In this document: piece by piece, positions 1 to 9,894 of the stretch
Layout of the letters: the number at the start of each line of letters is the position of its first letter
How positions within the stretch are numbered: the first letter of the stretch is position 1
NCBI GenBank assembly: GCA_937625935.1
Contig: OW569359.1
Span: 434,001 to 498,000, forward strand
Direction of reading: 5' to 3'
DNA: 64,000 nt
Origin: Tetramitus jugosus
Lineage: Eukaryota > Heterolobosea > Eutetramitea > Acrasida > Vahlkampfiidae
Notes under the pieces: generated by a model
The model's input: only the letters and a program-made list of their open reading frames with translations
Database searches by the model: none
Told to the model about the DNA's origin: nothing
Translations under genes and position numbers: made by a program

Positions 1-1
1 T

Positions 2-1807
2 AGAGCAATGAGACAATACAAGCAAGTGGCCATTAAAATTATGAATTCAAAGCACGGTTCCATAGGATTGCACGAGAGTGAACGTATTAAGCGGTTAGAG
101 GCATCGAATGCTGACAATAGTGTGCCTATTTCACGACTGTACAATACGTTCTACTTTGGAAAGCACTTTTGTTTGGTGTTTGAGTTGTTGGGTGAGTCGT
201 TGCTGCTCAGGAGTCAACGGTACTCTCCAAAAACGATGCCAATGGATGATATTCGAAAAATTGCTGTGCAATTGTTGGGTGCGTTGTGCTTTTTGCGGAG
301 AGAGGGCATTATTCATGCCGATCTCAAACCAGAGAACATTTTAATGACAAGAAAGAACAATTCTCAATCGTTGCGCGTCGCAGATTTTGGAAATGTGATT
401 GATTATAGGAACGGAGAGGCAGAAGCCTATTTTACTAGAGATTCCATGTGCCAAACACAGTCCTATCGAGCACCAGAAGTTGTTTTCAAGCTCAGATTTG
501 ATTATGCGATTGATATGTGGTCACTGGGTGCCATATTGTTGGAACTATATTTGGGGCGCATTGCTTTCCAGTGCTCAAACTCGTCGTCGCTAATTGACTC
601 GATGCAAAGTTTGTTAGGTCCCATACCACATCGATTGTTCTCATCAGGAAGGCTCTATTCTCGTTATTTTCCCACAGAGAAGAATCGTCAATCTTCTCCG
701 TCGTATTCACAACCCTATTCTCGCGCCAGGGCAATCACAGAAATGAAAGAGACACTAGGAATTGAAGACATTCAGTTTGTTTCGTTTGTGCAGGGTATGC
801 TGACATATGATCCGAAACAACGCATGACCCCTGATCAAGCACTCAGGCATCCATTCTTGTCCTCTCTATTCCCCTTTGCAGTTGCATTTGAATCAATTCT
901 TGTTGCTCAGGATTCTGAACAATCGGATAACACCTCGACTCATGACCCAATCAATAGCACATCCACAAGTTTTTCGTCACAAAGCCCAAATAATAGTCGA
1001 GTAGAGCTCAAACGAGAAGTACCAACTGTGCGTCGCACTTCTGAGGCACAGAAGCCATCACATGCCACTTCACACTATCTCCCGAGTCAATCCCAATCAT
1101 ATTCGAGCCAGTACTCAATAGAAGAAGACGCCTCCCCACCTGTTCCTCCACAGATCTTCCAGTCGCCACCACGCACTTCCATCCAGCAATCTCATCATTA
1201 TCCGAAACATAATGATCCAAGTCACTATACTAATTTATCTTACCACGACTATTCTCCAACCACCAGGCATGCAAAGCGACCCAGATATTTATTAGAACAG
1301 AGTCAGTACCACACGGATCCTCCATCTCCTGCCGTCAAGAGAGTCAGGAGTTACGATCATCCTGTTGTACACTCTTCTGCTGTCCTTCAACAGCATCATC
1401 CTCACTCCTATCATCCACAACCAATTTTGAGAGAACAACCTGCACTGGCACACCATTATCCATCATCCTCTGATGCTCATACTCAACACTATGCAATGTA
1501 CAACAACGAAGAGGCTTCATATTCCGGGAACGATCCCTATTTGGTGTATGAAGAAGCACCGGTCCTTGTACACCACCAACGTCCAAGTACCAGTGGTCGT
1601 CATCTCATCAAGACTACCACGACAATGATACAAGACCACCACGATGTTGTCAGTGTGCCTGTTCCCATCATGCAACACCAGCCCAACATTGCCCAACACC
1701 ATCCACATGATTATCCACAAGCTCCTCACACCACACGAATGGCACCGCAGCAGGTTCGACTCATGCGCTCCCACCACCAAATCTACCATTCTCACACTGG
1801 TCATTAA
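2..1807 (+). CDS. CMGC (DYRK/PRP4-like) protein kinase, 5' partial
   Basis: Serine/threonine kinase of the CMGC group. Counting from the first ATG (position 8), the beta-3 lysine sits in VAIK at residue 10, the catalytic loop HADLKPENIL puts the catalytic Asp at about 105, DFG is at about 126-128, and the activation segment ends in SYRAPE near 153. The kinase fold ends near residue 290. The glycine-rich loop, normally about 20 residues before VAIK, is missing, and the frame is open to the window edge, so the true start or an upstream exon lies outside. DFGN and the S-Y-RAPE segment suit the DYRK/PRP4 branch better than CDK or MAPK. Residues from about 300 to 599 are low-complexity, rich in His, Gln, Ser, Pro and Tyr, with no domain I recognise. 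Kinase call is firm; subfamily is inference. Confidence 0.85.
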   Translation, partial: RAMRQYKQVAIKIMNSKHGSIGLHESERIKRLEASNADNSVPISRLYNTFYFGKHFCLVFELLGESLLLRSQRYSPKTMPMDDIRKIAVQLLGALCFLRREGIIHADLKPENILMTRKNNSQSLRVADFGNVIDYRNGEAEAYFTRDSMCQTQSYRAPEVVFKLRFDYAIDMWSLGAILLELYLGRIAFQCSNSSSLIDSMQSLLGPIPHRLFSSGRLYSRYFPTEKNRQSSPSYSQPYSRARAITEMKETLGIEDIQFVSFVQGMLTYDPKQRMTPDQALRHPFLSSLFPFAVAFESILVAQDSEQSDNTSTHDPINSTSTSFSSQSPNNSRVELKREVPTVRRTSEAQKPSHATSHYLPSQSQSYSSQYSIEEDASPPVPPQIFQSPPRTSIQQSHHYPKHNDPSHYTNLSYHDYSPTTRHAKRPRYLLEQSQYHTDPPSPAVKRVRSYDHPVVHSSAVLQQHHPHSYHPQPILREQPALAHHYPSSSDAHTQHYAMYNNEEASYSGNDPYLVYEEAPVLVHHQRPSTSGRHLIKTTTTMIQDHHDVVSVPVPIMQHQPNIAQHHPHDYPQAPHTTRMAPQQVRLMRSHHQIYHSHTGH

Positions 1808-1955
1808 ACTTTTAACCCTGTTTGGACCAATACAACACACGTCGTTTTTTTTATCTCAGAATTATATTTCGCCGCCACAATGACACAAAACACGATTCTT
1901 ATTCCCAAAGAGTTTCCAATCTGAATTCCAAGCACAAAAAAACAGAATAACTAAC

Positions 1956-3684
1956 ATGGATATCGTCAAAAACGCATCATTTGCTCACTGTCTGTTGGTT
2001 GCGTTACTCGTGTTGATCAGCTGCTGTTCAGCTGCATCAGCACAAAAGCCAAAGCTTCAACCACCACACAGAATGACAAGAGCTTATCGTGCAGGTGATA
2101 ATCTCGTACAGGAGCATCCCATCATGTACGAAGTGTCTGCTCGTCCTTGGCTGTATGAGCTCTCCCAAAAATATGGCAAGACCATTACAAAATTGAACCA
2201 AATTCCGCAAGAAGAATTTTTGGCGCTCAAAAATCAAGGTGTTACAATGATTTGGTTCATGGGTGTTTGGCAATTGGGTGCTTATAGCTTAGCTAGAGCT
2301 ACGGATAGTGAGATGAGACAGAATTCCTATGGTCCTAATCTGCCTGACTATCAGTTTGCTGACATTATTGGTTCTCCTTATGCTGTGGTTGACTATGTGT
2401 GCAATCCTGAGATTGGAACAGATGATGATTTGGCTACATTGAAGGATAAGTTGAATTCGATGGGCTTGAGTTTGATGCTTGACTTTGTGCCAAATCATTC
2501 TGCTGTTGACTCTCCATTGGTTGACTCCAATCCAGAGCTCTATGTTCTCGTTCCAAAGAATGCATCTATGCCTTATGATCCAAATGCATTTTTGCCAAAT
2601 GGTGTTGCCAATGGCAAAGATCCATACTTTGCTCCATGGACTGACACTGCTCAATTCAACTGTATGCATTTTTCATTTCTTTTTGATTACAGGAATTGTA
2701 ATCACTTTTTTTTGACCCTTGACATTTTTTAACCATTATTATTTTGTGACAATCTTAGATTGGAACTCCAAGACAAGAACAGTGAGATTGCAACACCTTA
2801 TGAAAGTTGCTTCATTGTCTGATGCTATTCGTTGTGATATGGCAATGCTGTTGCTGAATGATATTATTGCTGAGGTGTGGGGCTCCAACTTGGCCGGTTA
2901 TGGTTACTCACGACCAAGCACTGAATGGTGGCAAGACGCCATCCGTGCTGTCAAGCAAAAGTATCCAAATGTCAAGTTCCTCGCTGAAGTGTACTGGGGA
3001 TTGAATGGAAAGCTCCAATCCTTGGGATTCGACTACACATATGACAAGGATCTGTATGATAAGTTAACTGCTACCAATTTGGGTGATTTGAAGAATTACA
3101 TTTCAACTGTCGGATACAACTACTTGACCAATAGTGCTCACTTTGTGGAGAATCATGACCAGGAGCGTGCTGTGGTCAACTTTGGATCAGCACAGAGATC
3201 GATTGGAGCTGCACTAGTCAGTATGACACTCCCCGGTATGAGATTTAACTTCATGGGTCAGTGGCAAGGAAAGAAGAATGCATTAGTTGTCCAATTGAGA
3301 CGTTCAAAGAGTGAATCAGTTGATACTACTGTTCAAAGCTTTTATAACACCTTTATTCCAATCATTTCTCATCCAGTCTTCCACACAGGACAGTGGTCGT
3401 TCCTTCCTGTGACAAATTCTAGCCAAGCTTATGAACTGATGGCCTGGGAGTGGAGTGATGAGTCCACCAATGAGAGAAGACTTGTCGTTGTAAATTATAG
3501 TGCAGGTCAGGGATCTGGTCAAATTCGTTTGCCAGATGCTCGACCAACTACCCCCGGTGGAAATACCTGTAACTTCACAGATCTTCTCACTGGTGCTCAG
3601 TACACTAGAAATGTGAATGATGTAAGATCTGTCGGTCTTTTCGTCATCGTTAACTCATACTGGGCTCAGATCTTCAAGTATTGA
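1956..3684 (+). CDS. Secreted GH13 alpha-amylase-family glycosidase, 2 exons
   Basis: A single gene split by an intron at 2662-2758 (97 nt, GTATGC...TTAG). Splicing joins ...AQFN to YWNSK... in frame and gives 543 residues; unspliced, the frame stops at 2732. A signal peptide covers about residues 1-29. GH13 region I is LDFVPNH, the nucleophile Asp lies in IRCDMAML (about D262), the acid/base Glu in FLAEVYW (about E312), and the third carboxylate in ENHDQE (about D369), so the catalytic triad is complete. The family acts on alpha-1,4 or alpha-1,6 glucans, here probably outside the cell or in food vacuoles. The exact specificity (alpha-amylase or a relative) cannot be read from the motifs. The gene converges on the cyclase gene downstream, 102 bp away. 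Confidence 0.9.
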
Positions 3685-3786
3685 TTGTATTGATTGTATT
3701 GTACTTATTTATTAAATAGCTTAATGTTGTTGGATGATGCTCTCTCCTACTTGTAACGAAAAATGTGAAACCTAGTGAAATTAATG

Positions 3787-6348
3787 TCAATTCATGATAT
3801 GAAGGGGCTCTTTGATGACAACTCCGTCGGTGATGTATGTGCTCTGGACACCTATACCCTTGAGCAAGATATTATCTCGCTTCTCAAATTGAAATTCTTG
3901 CTTTGTGAGCTCATAAGTTTCTTGGCTCACCTGAATCTTCATTGGAACACCAGTCGACTCCATCCGAGAAGCCATGTTCACAGTGGGACCAAATATGTCA
4001 AACAAGAATTTGTTACTGCCTACAACTCCACCAACAAGAGATCCAGAATGAACTCCAACACGTATTTGAAGTCCATTCCGGTAGGAGTCAGGTATCTGAG
4101 ACAACAGATCACTGTTCAACAGGGGATCTGTTTGATCATTAGTGGTAGTGTCTGTCAGAGACTGAAGAATTCCACCTGATCTCCTAGGATTGGCCAATGA
4201 ATCAGCACTGGATCGAGTGTGGCCCTGGATGTACTCTCTGTTGAAACTATTGACAATACGGATCATTTCACTGCCATAAGAAATGGCAAGAACAGCATGA
4301 TCCTGTTGACCTCTGCTCTTTGATAATCCTGCAACAGCCAAGTAAGCATCTCCAATTGTTTTGATCTTTTCCAGCCCTAACCGATCTGCTGACTCGTCAA
4401 ACAGAGAGAACAGTTCGTGCAACAGGCACACAATCAGTGACGGATCGACCCTGCTGCACAAGTGAGTGAACTGCACAATATCACACAGTATCACCGTACA
4501 ATTATCATACTTTTCACTAATGTTACTCTCGCCATTCTTCATTCTCATTGCAATTGACACGGGAAGAATATTGAGCAACAGCTTGTCGGACACTTCCATC
4601 TCTCGGTTCAAGTTCTGCACCAATACTTCGAGATTTCTTCTGTTGCGTGAGTTGCTCGATATGAGAACAACCAACAGGAAGCATACGATGCATGTTGACA
4701 ACACAACAAACAATGGCAATTGATTATTGGTGATAATCGATGAATTCCCAACGACAATGTGTCCCGCGCTCGCATAGTACTCCACTGCCCATTGACCAGT
4801 GTAATGCATTCCACATATGGCAAGACCCATGACCAAAGAACTCACAATCTGCTTCAATTCACTGTTCATGTTGAAAGAAATCCACAGAGAAGCACCAGAG
4901 GCAACATAGGCAATCACCAAACTTAGAAACACTAGAAATGGGTTGTACTCCATGCTGATTTTCTCAACTCTCATCGATGCCATACCCATGTAATGCATTC
5001 CAGCGACACCTGATGCCGTAAACAATGCAGCTACTAAGAGCTGACAGCAATGAGGCCTATTTCTATCACCTAGCATTGATCCTTTAATCATCTTCTTCAC
5101 TTTTTGCCTCGTGGAGCCCCAAGGCGATGAGGAACGCCAATTATGCATAGAATGATGATTATGGTTTCCTTCTTCCACAGACAACAGTCCTTCATTCTCA
5201 TCACTATCACTCTCTTCAGTGTCGTCATACGTGGCAGTTGAATGGGAAGATGTATGAGTCGTAGAGCTTTCAATTGGATCTTGAAAAAGCGGGTGATGAT
5301 GATTAGGAAGCAATATCCCTTCTGGTTCACTTATCGTACTTACAATATGGTTGTTAAAGCTATTACTTTCGTCATTGGGTTTCTCATATCGTACTTCATC
5401 TTCTGCAGCTGTCGCAGCAGTGGGAACATGAGAAGAAGTGCTCTCCAGATGATTGTGGCTGCTTGAGTGAGAACTCGTGCTTGTGAGCAGTTCTGAACAT
5501 GCAGTCGATGATGTGGAATAATATCCGTTGAATTCGTCCAAGGGATGAGACATACCAACCGGCGTCTCAATACACGATGAATCACGGTCCATTGAAGTGG
5601 ACACCAAATCATTCAATAGCTCCGTGTCACATGGAGTCGCATCCTCTGAATAATTAATATCAAACAAGGTCGCCATTAATTTTCTCCGATCATAGTGCAC
5701 CATTCTTAGCTCCTTTAGAGATTGAGATTGGTGGCGGTGATGGCGGGTGGCAGGACATGCACGTTGCCAGTATCGGATCCATCTTGGACAAAACAAGTGC
5801 AGCGTAGATATGAATAGACCGATGCCACAGGAAACACAGGCTACAAAAGCGGAGAGAAGGGCATTAAATGTGTCGTACATGATGGGAACATTGGTCCCAT
5901 TGACTTCAATAGACAAACTGGCCATTCCCAGAAAATGCATGCTGTAGGTTTTGTAAAACGAAAAAAAGGAGTTAGATGTGGTTGAGTCGACCGATAAAAA
6001 AAAGAGTAAACTGCACATGGCATACCTCCACACTGCACAGACTCCCAGTGTTATTGACGCTGTAAGAAGCCATCCAAGAATTGAAGCCCGTGATTTTGCA
6101 TACCGCGTTTGATATACGATTTGAAGTGTTGTAAACGAACCAAACACACTTTATCGATAAAAAAGTGAATTTGTTAGTAATTGTTCTTTCACTTTACATG
6201 TGAAGAGTTTTGATACTTACCTAACAAAAAAGGACATGACAACAATCAACGGATGATAAGAAGTTGAGACTGAGAGTTTTTCAGAAGTGTCGCCGCTGTG
6301 CATCCCCCACGGTACTACACCACTGAATTGATGACTAAGGTTGACCAT
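3787..6348 (-). CDS. MHYT-domain adenylyl cyclase, 3 exons
   Basis: Exons, in coding order, are 6348-6221, 6148-6026 and 5941-3787, with introns 6149-6220 (72 nt, GTAAGT donor) and 5942-6025 (84 nt, GTATGC donor). Splicing gives 801 residues and restores VVMSFFV-SVFGSF across the first junction and AVW-SMHFLGM across the second, the normal form of an MHYT sensor. Three MHYT-type signatures (SMHFLGM, GMHYMGM, GMHYTGQ) lie in hydrophobic segments, separated by a Ser/His/acidic linker. The C-terminal class III cyclase domain (about residues 560-790) has both metal Asp residues (CDIVQFT, GDAYL), the Lys in KIKTIGDAY and the Asp in FDIFGPTVN that select ATP, and the Asn/Arg pair in VNMASRM. I infer a cAMP-forming enzyme with a copper- or gas-sensing membrane region; MHYT ligand binding is a family proposal, not seen here. 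GTP use is unlikely because the GTP-selecting Glu and Cys are absent. Confidence 0.9.
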
Positions 6349-6709
6349 GATGATGATTTCTACTCGATATTCAAACGTCTAACACTATGGTATCTGAACT
6401 CTTTGTTTTTTGGGTTGTAGTACCATCGAATACTCATAACAGGGAACAAGGGCCAAAATGTTGTTACCATCGGATCCTCGAGAGAGAATTAAATCTTTCA
6501 ATCCTCCGGCATTGTATTTTTAGAAGGAGAATCCCAGACAACCCATTTGGGTTTATTTGGTTTAACAACGACCTAATAAATTGTCCGACCATACCCATGT
6601 GGGGAAGCGGGCCAACAACCGACCGAGGAAATATTTCTGTTCATAGTGTGGAGAAATGCCGACTTACAGCTCGGTTTGGACCGAGCACATTGCTTGAAAT
6701 TATCAAAGG
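6349..6709. other. Intergenic, no supported gene
   Basis: Upstream region of the cyclase gene. An open frame at 6387-6713 (+) begins with ATG but its translation has mixed, unprotein-like composition, with no recognisable domain and no neighbouring exon. I see no RNA gene or repeat. Confidence 0.5.
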
Positions 6710-7075
6710 ATGAGGTTTTCACCTTCGTCAACTCGGGATTCGATTGTTACCATTGATGTTCTCACAGAACCTGATGATCTCAACACCGGTAGCTCAATAG
6801 TTCCCTCCTCTGTTCATAGAAGCAATAGTGTGTACAAGAGGTTCAGTTCGGACTCTTTGGATATGTATTCGATAACCTTTGAAGACTTGGTCATGGAAGA
6901 TGCAGAACTAGAGAGAAGGATATCAAAGATGCCACTTTCTCCACTGAACAAGTTATCAAAGAGAAGGAGTGAGAGCTATTTGTACGATGTAGAATCTTAT
7001 GAACCGCCAAAATTGTCCTTTCTCGTGCGAATCAAGGTTCTCCTTAGCTCTTGTCTTCCATTATTTGAGAGATGA
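6710..7075 (+). CDS. Hypothetical Ser-rich protein, 121 aa (possible remnant)
   Basis: Starts with ATG and is rich in Ser, Asp and Glu, with segments such as SSVHRSNSVYKRFSSDSLD and an acidic stretch FEDLVMEDAELE that look like a real disordered protein. The last 15 residues are hydrophobic (FLVRIKVLLSSCLPLF) and may be a membrane tail or read-through into non-coding sequence. No domain recognised. It stands alone in a decayed-looking 1.9-kb stretch, so it could be a surviving first exon of a dying gene. I found no convincing donor and acceptor pair linking it to downstream coding sequence. Confidence 0.4.
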   Translation: MRFSPSSTRDSIVTIDVLTEPDDLNTGSSIVPSSVHRSNSVYKRFSSDSLDMYSITFEDLVMEDAELERRISKMPLSPLNKLSKRRSESYLYDVESYEPPKLSFLVRIKVLLSSCLPLFER

Positions 7076-7097
7076 TATCTATACGCTCAACATGTTC

Positions 7098-7119
7098 TTC
7101 AATGAGGTGAAGAATAACA
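7098..7119 (+). repeat. Direct repeat, copy 1
   Basis: A 22-bp unit around TTCAATGAGGTGAAGAA that differs from the copy at 8110-8131 by one base. Similarity continues weakly for about 30 bp more (AATACATTTACC here, AATACATTAACC there), so the original repeat was probably longer. Confidence 0.55.
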
Positions 7120-8109
7120 TACTAGTGTATCACCAAATACATTTACCTCCCATTTAACAGAAAGTAGATTCACTATCAAACTGCTCGGATCCTGAATATA
7201 AAAATTTTGTTGTTGACAGAGGACTTTGAACAAGTGTCAGTTTTCCAATTTGTTCGTGCAGAGAACTACCCAGTGTTAAGCTAGTATCGAATCAAGATTC
7301 ATCAAGTGATGAAACGAAGGAGTAGAAGAGAGTGGAGAATACCTCCAGGAGTTGAAACAAAACACAGAATGAGAAACCAGTTGGCTCGTCAAAGGAGTAA
7401 AGCGATGTGAGCCAGAAGGATCAATTACAATCCAAAGCTATAGATTCTACATCAGGTGTGAGTTGGATTGTGAATATCGTTTAAACCAACCCTTGTTGTT
7501 TGTGACTTTCAGAAGAGATTAAACTATTAGGAACAATTCAGATCACTCTCCTTTGAATCCATGTCGCACAAGCATTCTGCTATGATACCTAGTGAGTCTT
7601 CGATAGCGGTACTTATCTCTGAATGTCAAGAATTTTTCACAATGCAAGAGTTTATGAGTAGGTTCGATTTGTCCCTTCAGGACACTCTAGAATCTGAACG
7701 TATGACCTTATCCTGCACCTCTCTTTCTAGATGATAATGAAATATCGGGTCCATAAAGCAAATCAAACAATCGTTTTCACCTCGTTTTTCTTTTCTCCAA
7801 CCATCCTTTGACTAACCACTATTGGTGCTCTTGATCTGGAGAAAGACCTTCCTCACTTGATCGATCCTTGTCCTCACACTACTGCTCACACTTGGTAATT
7901 TCGCGGCCAGTACAAGAGCAGAAGAAGTCTCAGTTGGTTTGGTCCTGCTGAAGGAATGCAGCGGACTTGAATTCAAATTGTACATGAGGTTCTACCTGTG
8001 GCCTTGAACATTGTTAGTATTCGATTATGGTTGGTTTTTTGTTCAAAGAAAGTTCTTGTGGTCCACAAGCATCTTGTTTGTATTGGTAGCAGACCCACTC
8101 GACCTAGTT

Positions 8110-8131
8110 TTCAATGAGGTGAAGAACAACA
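8110..8131 (+). repeat. Direct repeat, copy 2
   Basis: Second copy of the 22-bp unit, 21 of 22 bases identical to 7098-7119 and 1012 bp downstream. It lies just beyond the 3' end of the gene on the minus strand at 8215. Confidence 0.55.
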
Positions 8132-8214
8132 GACAAAAACACATCGACTAATACATTAACCGCTCCAGGAAGGTCAAACGAGCTCTCTTTATTTACATAA
8201 TTTTCGTTTGTTGT

Positions 8215-9387
8215 TTATTCATTCGACCGGTGGTGATTAGTCGAGTGATGTGAGTGATGCAACACGACTGGTCCTGCGATCCAAGTGTGCTCCTCAAAGA
8301 ATTCTACAATTTTTCGACGGACGAGCCGTATGGATGTCGATATTTTCTTTTTCTTCTTGGAATCTTCGTCTGATGAAGTGTAATCGACAGACGTCCGTAC
8401 TATGATTGTTGGGGCTCTCTGTTGTTCTTGTTGCTCTTGTTGCTCTTGTTGCTCCATCACGGCGGTGGATATCTGTGTCGATGATTCGTCAATGGTCATT
8501 CCGGTATTGTTGTTGTGAATGGTCACCATGGTGAGTGTAATTTGCTCTGATTCTAGTTGGGGGTAGATATTTGCTGGTACTGCTTGTTCTTGTTGTGGTT
8601 GCTGTGGTTCCTTCAAGTATGACAATTGTTCCACACTTGTAAGAGATTCCTTGTTAGTAGTAGGTTGTTCTGCTTGTTCTTGTTTGTGTATGGCAAGAGA
8701 AGCAGAATGTGACAAATCGAGCTCATTGATAAAGCTCTCACTTCCACAGTAGTCGTTGTTTATGGGGTCTGATGGCAACACTGTTTCACTGGCAAGAATC
8801 GAAATCGAAGCTTCACAGTTGGCATTTTCACATGAGGTACTCTGAACAGTAACAATTGTCCGGTCATGAGAAAACAGTTCATGAGTCTCCTGTCTTATTT
8901 GATAGTTCATCTCTGGATGGACATCTACCATGGTTAACGGCAAGTTTTGGTTATGTTTACCTGCAACTTCATCTTTCGAGTTTCCTGAAAACGGCTCCGT
9001 AGATTCCACGATCAAATTCAAAAATAGGTTGGAACATTGCGGGTCGGGTTGAGTTGTTGATTCCGAGAGGACGTGTTGATCCATAATGGAACCATCTTCG
9101 TCAATTACCATACCATACGGATCAGGGTACAACGAGTCATAACTTACGGCATCTAAAACCGTACCAGAGTTCTGACTGTCCATCATTGTATCTATCAACG
9201 AATAGATATCTTTGAGAACGCCCATCGTGGTTGAATCAACCCTTGTTGCTTCCTGTACAGTAGCCATGTTCATCAGAGAGCTTGCTATTTCTGATTTCTG
9301 AGGTAGGGGGTTATGGTCAGTGTGAGCAACAACCTCTCGCAAGCTTTGAGAGGGCTGTGCCTGACTCTCTACAATGGAAAGCATCAT
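8215..9387 (-). CDS. Hypothetical protein, Gln-rich, 390 aa
   Basis: An intact frame with ATG start and no recognised domain. Most of the protein is predicted disordered, rich in Ser, Thr, Asn and Gln. A Glu-Gln-Gln repeat lies near residues 315-325, followed by a lysine run (KKKKK) and then a compact basic/aromatic segment (IRLVRRKIVEFFEEHTW) that could be a short helix or localisation signal. The C-terminus is His-rich (HHSHHSTNHH). Codon use and length support a real protein; the function is unknown. Confidence 0.65.
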   Translation of the reverse strand: MMLSIVESQAQPSQSLREVVAHTDHNPLPQKSEIASSLMNMATVQEATRVDSTTMGVLKDIYSLIDTMMDSQNSGTVLDAVSYDSLYPDPYGMVIDEDGSIMDQHVLSESTTQPDPQCSNLFLNLIVESTEPFSGNSKDEVAGKHNQNLPLTMVDVHPEMNYQIRQETHELFSHDRTIVTVQSTSCENANCEASISILASETVLPSDPINNDYCGSESFINELDLSHSASLAIHKQEQAEQPTTNKESLTSVEQLSYLKEPQQPQQEQAVPANIYPQLESEQITLTMVTIHNNNTGMTIDESSTQISTAVMEQQEQQEQQEQQRAPTIIVRTSVDYTSSDEDSKKKKKISTSIRLVRRKIVEFFEEHTWIAGPVVLHHSHHSTNHHRSNE

Positions 9388-9894
9388 TGTCCAGTAAAAC
9401 TGTGAATGTATTCTTTATTATGATACCAATAAACAGTTGTTCTTGTTTTTTGTGTTCAGAGAAGAAATAAAATTCAGAATACAGGTGGTTCGTTTTGTTT
9501 TCATGACTACTTTTTTGTGCGTTGGTAAGTATCTGGAGTGCCACCGGTGAGTAAATTTGAGCTTTTGTTCCAGGAGAATGCTTCGTTTTGGAACTGACTG
9601 ATAGATTCGGTCAACAACATGTTTCAGTGTATTCTTTTTTCAGTGTTGCTGCAACATGAGACTAGCTCTCGAGAAGACCAGGGATAATTAACTGCGACAC
9701 CACTAGCGCATCCACTAAAGTGGGTATTATCCCATCGGGCTTTTTTTTACAGCGGAGATATCATCAAACTCGCGCCAAACTTTCCAATTTGAAGAGCGGG
9801 TTCACTCCCTTTTATTGCCATGGGTCCGAGGAAGAAACACCTCACACATGCAACATTCAAGAAAACAAACTCAAGTGTAGATAGTAGTAGCAAG
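9388..9894. other. Intergenic region with promoter-like and RNA-like elements
   Basis: Region between two divergently transcribed genes. It holds the structured RNA candidate at 9681-9748 and an E2F-like word CGCGCCAAAC at 9771-9780, about 115 bp before the AprA-family start codon. Nothing else stands out. Confidence 0.5.
9681..9748 (+). ncRNA. Candidate structured small RNA ending in an oligo-T run
   Basis: An 8-bp perfect stem (GGGATAAT at 9681-9688 with ATTATCCC at 9726-9733) encloses two hairpins: TGCG/CGCA (9693-9696 with 9707-9710) and CCAC/GTGG with a four-base TAAA loop (9712-9715 with 9720-9723). This makes a three-way junction. A run of eight T at 9741-9748 follows, as expected for RNA polymerase III termination. 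It is not a tRNA, and I found no match to a known family. A cruciform-like promoter element or chance pairing are the alternatives. Confidence 0.35.

Larger units (their letters stand above)
7076..8214. other. Gene-poor stretch, possibly decayed sequence
   Basis: No open frame here looks like a real gene. The only short coding-like piece is a very basic 33-codon frame at 7309-7410 (+), which I do not call. A diverged direct repeat brackets most of the stretch (7098-7119 and 8110-8131). Confidence 0.5.

Noticed and set aside
6387-6713. 108-codon plus-strand frame upstream of 6710
   Set aside because: Starts with ATG, but composition is mixed and no feature supports coding. It ends four bases past the ATG of the next frame.
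7309-7410. Basic 33-codon frame that loosely recalls a ribosomal L32-type segment
   Set aside because: Too short and the similarity is a few basic and WR-P-G positions only. No flanking exon continues it.
9681-9733. Twister-ribozyme reading of the structured RNA candidate
   Set aside because: The TAAC after the outer stem fits, but the conserved CAAG loop and the pseudoknot partners of twister are absent.
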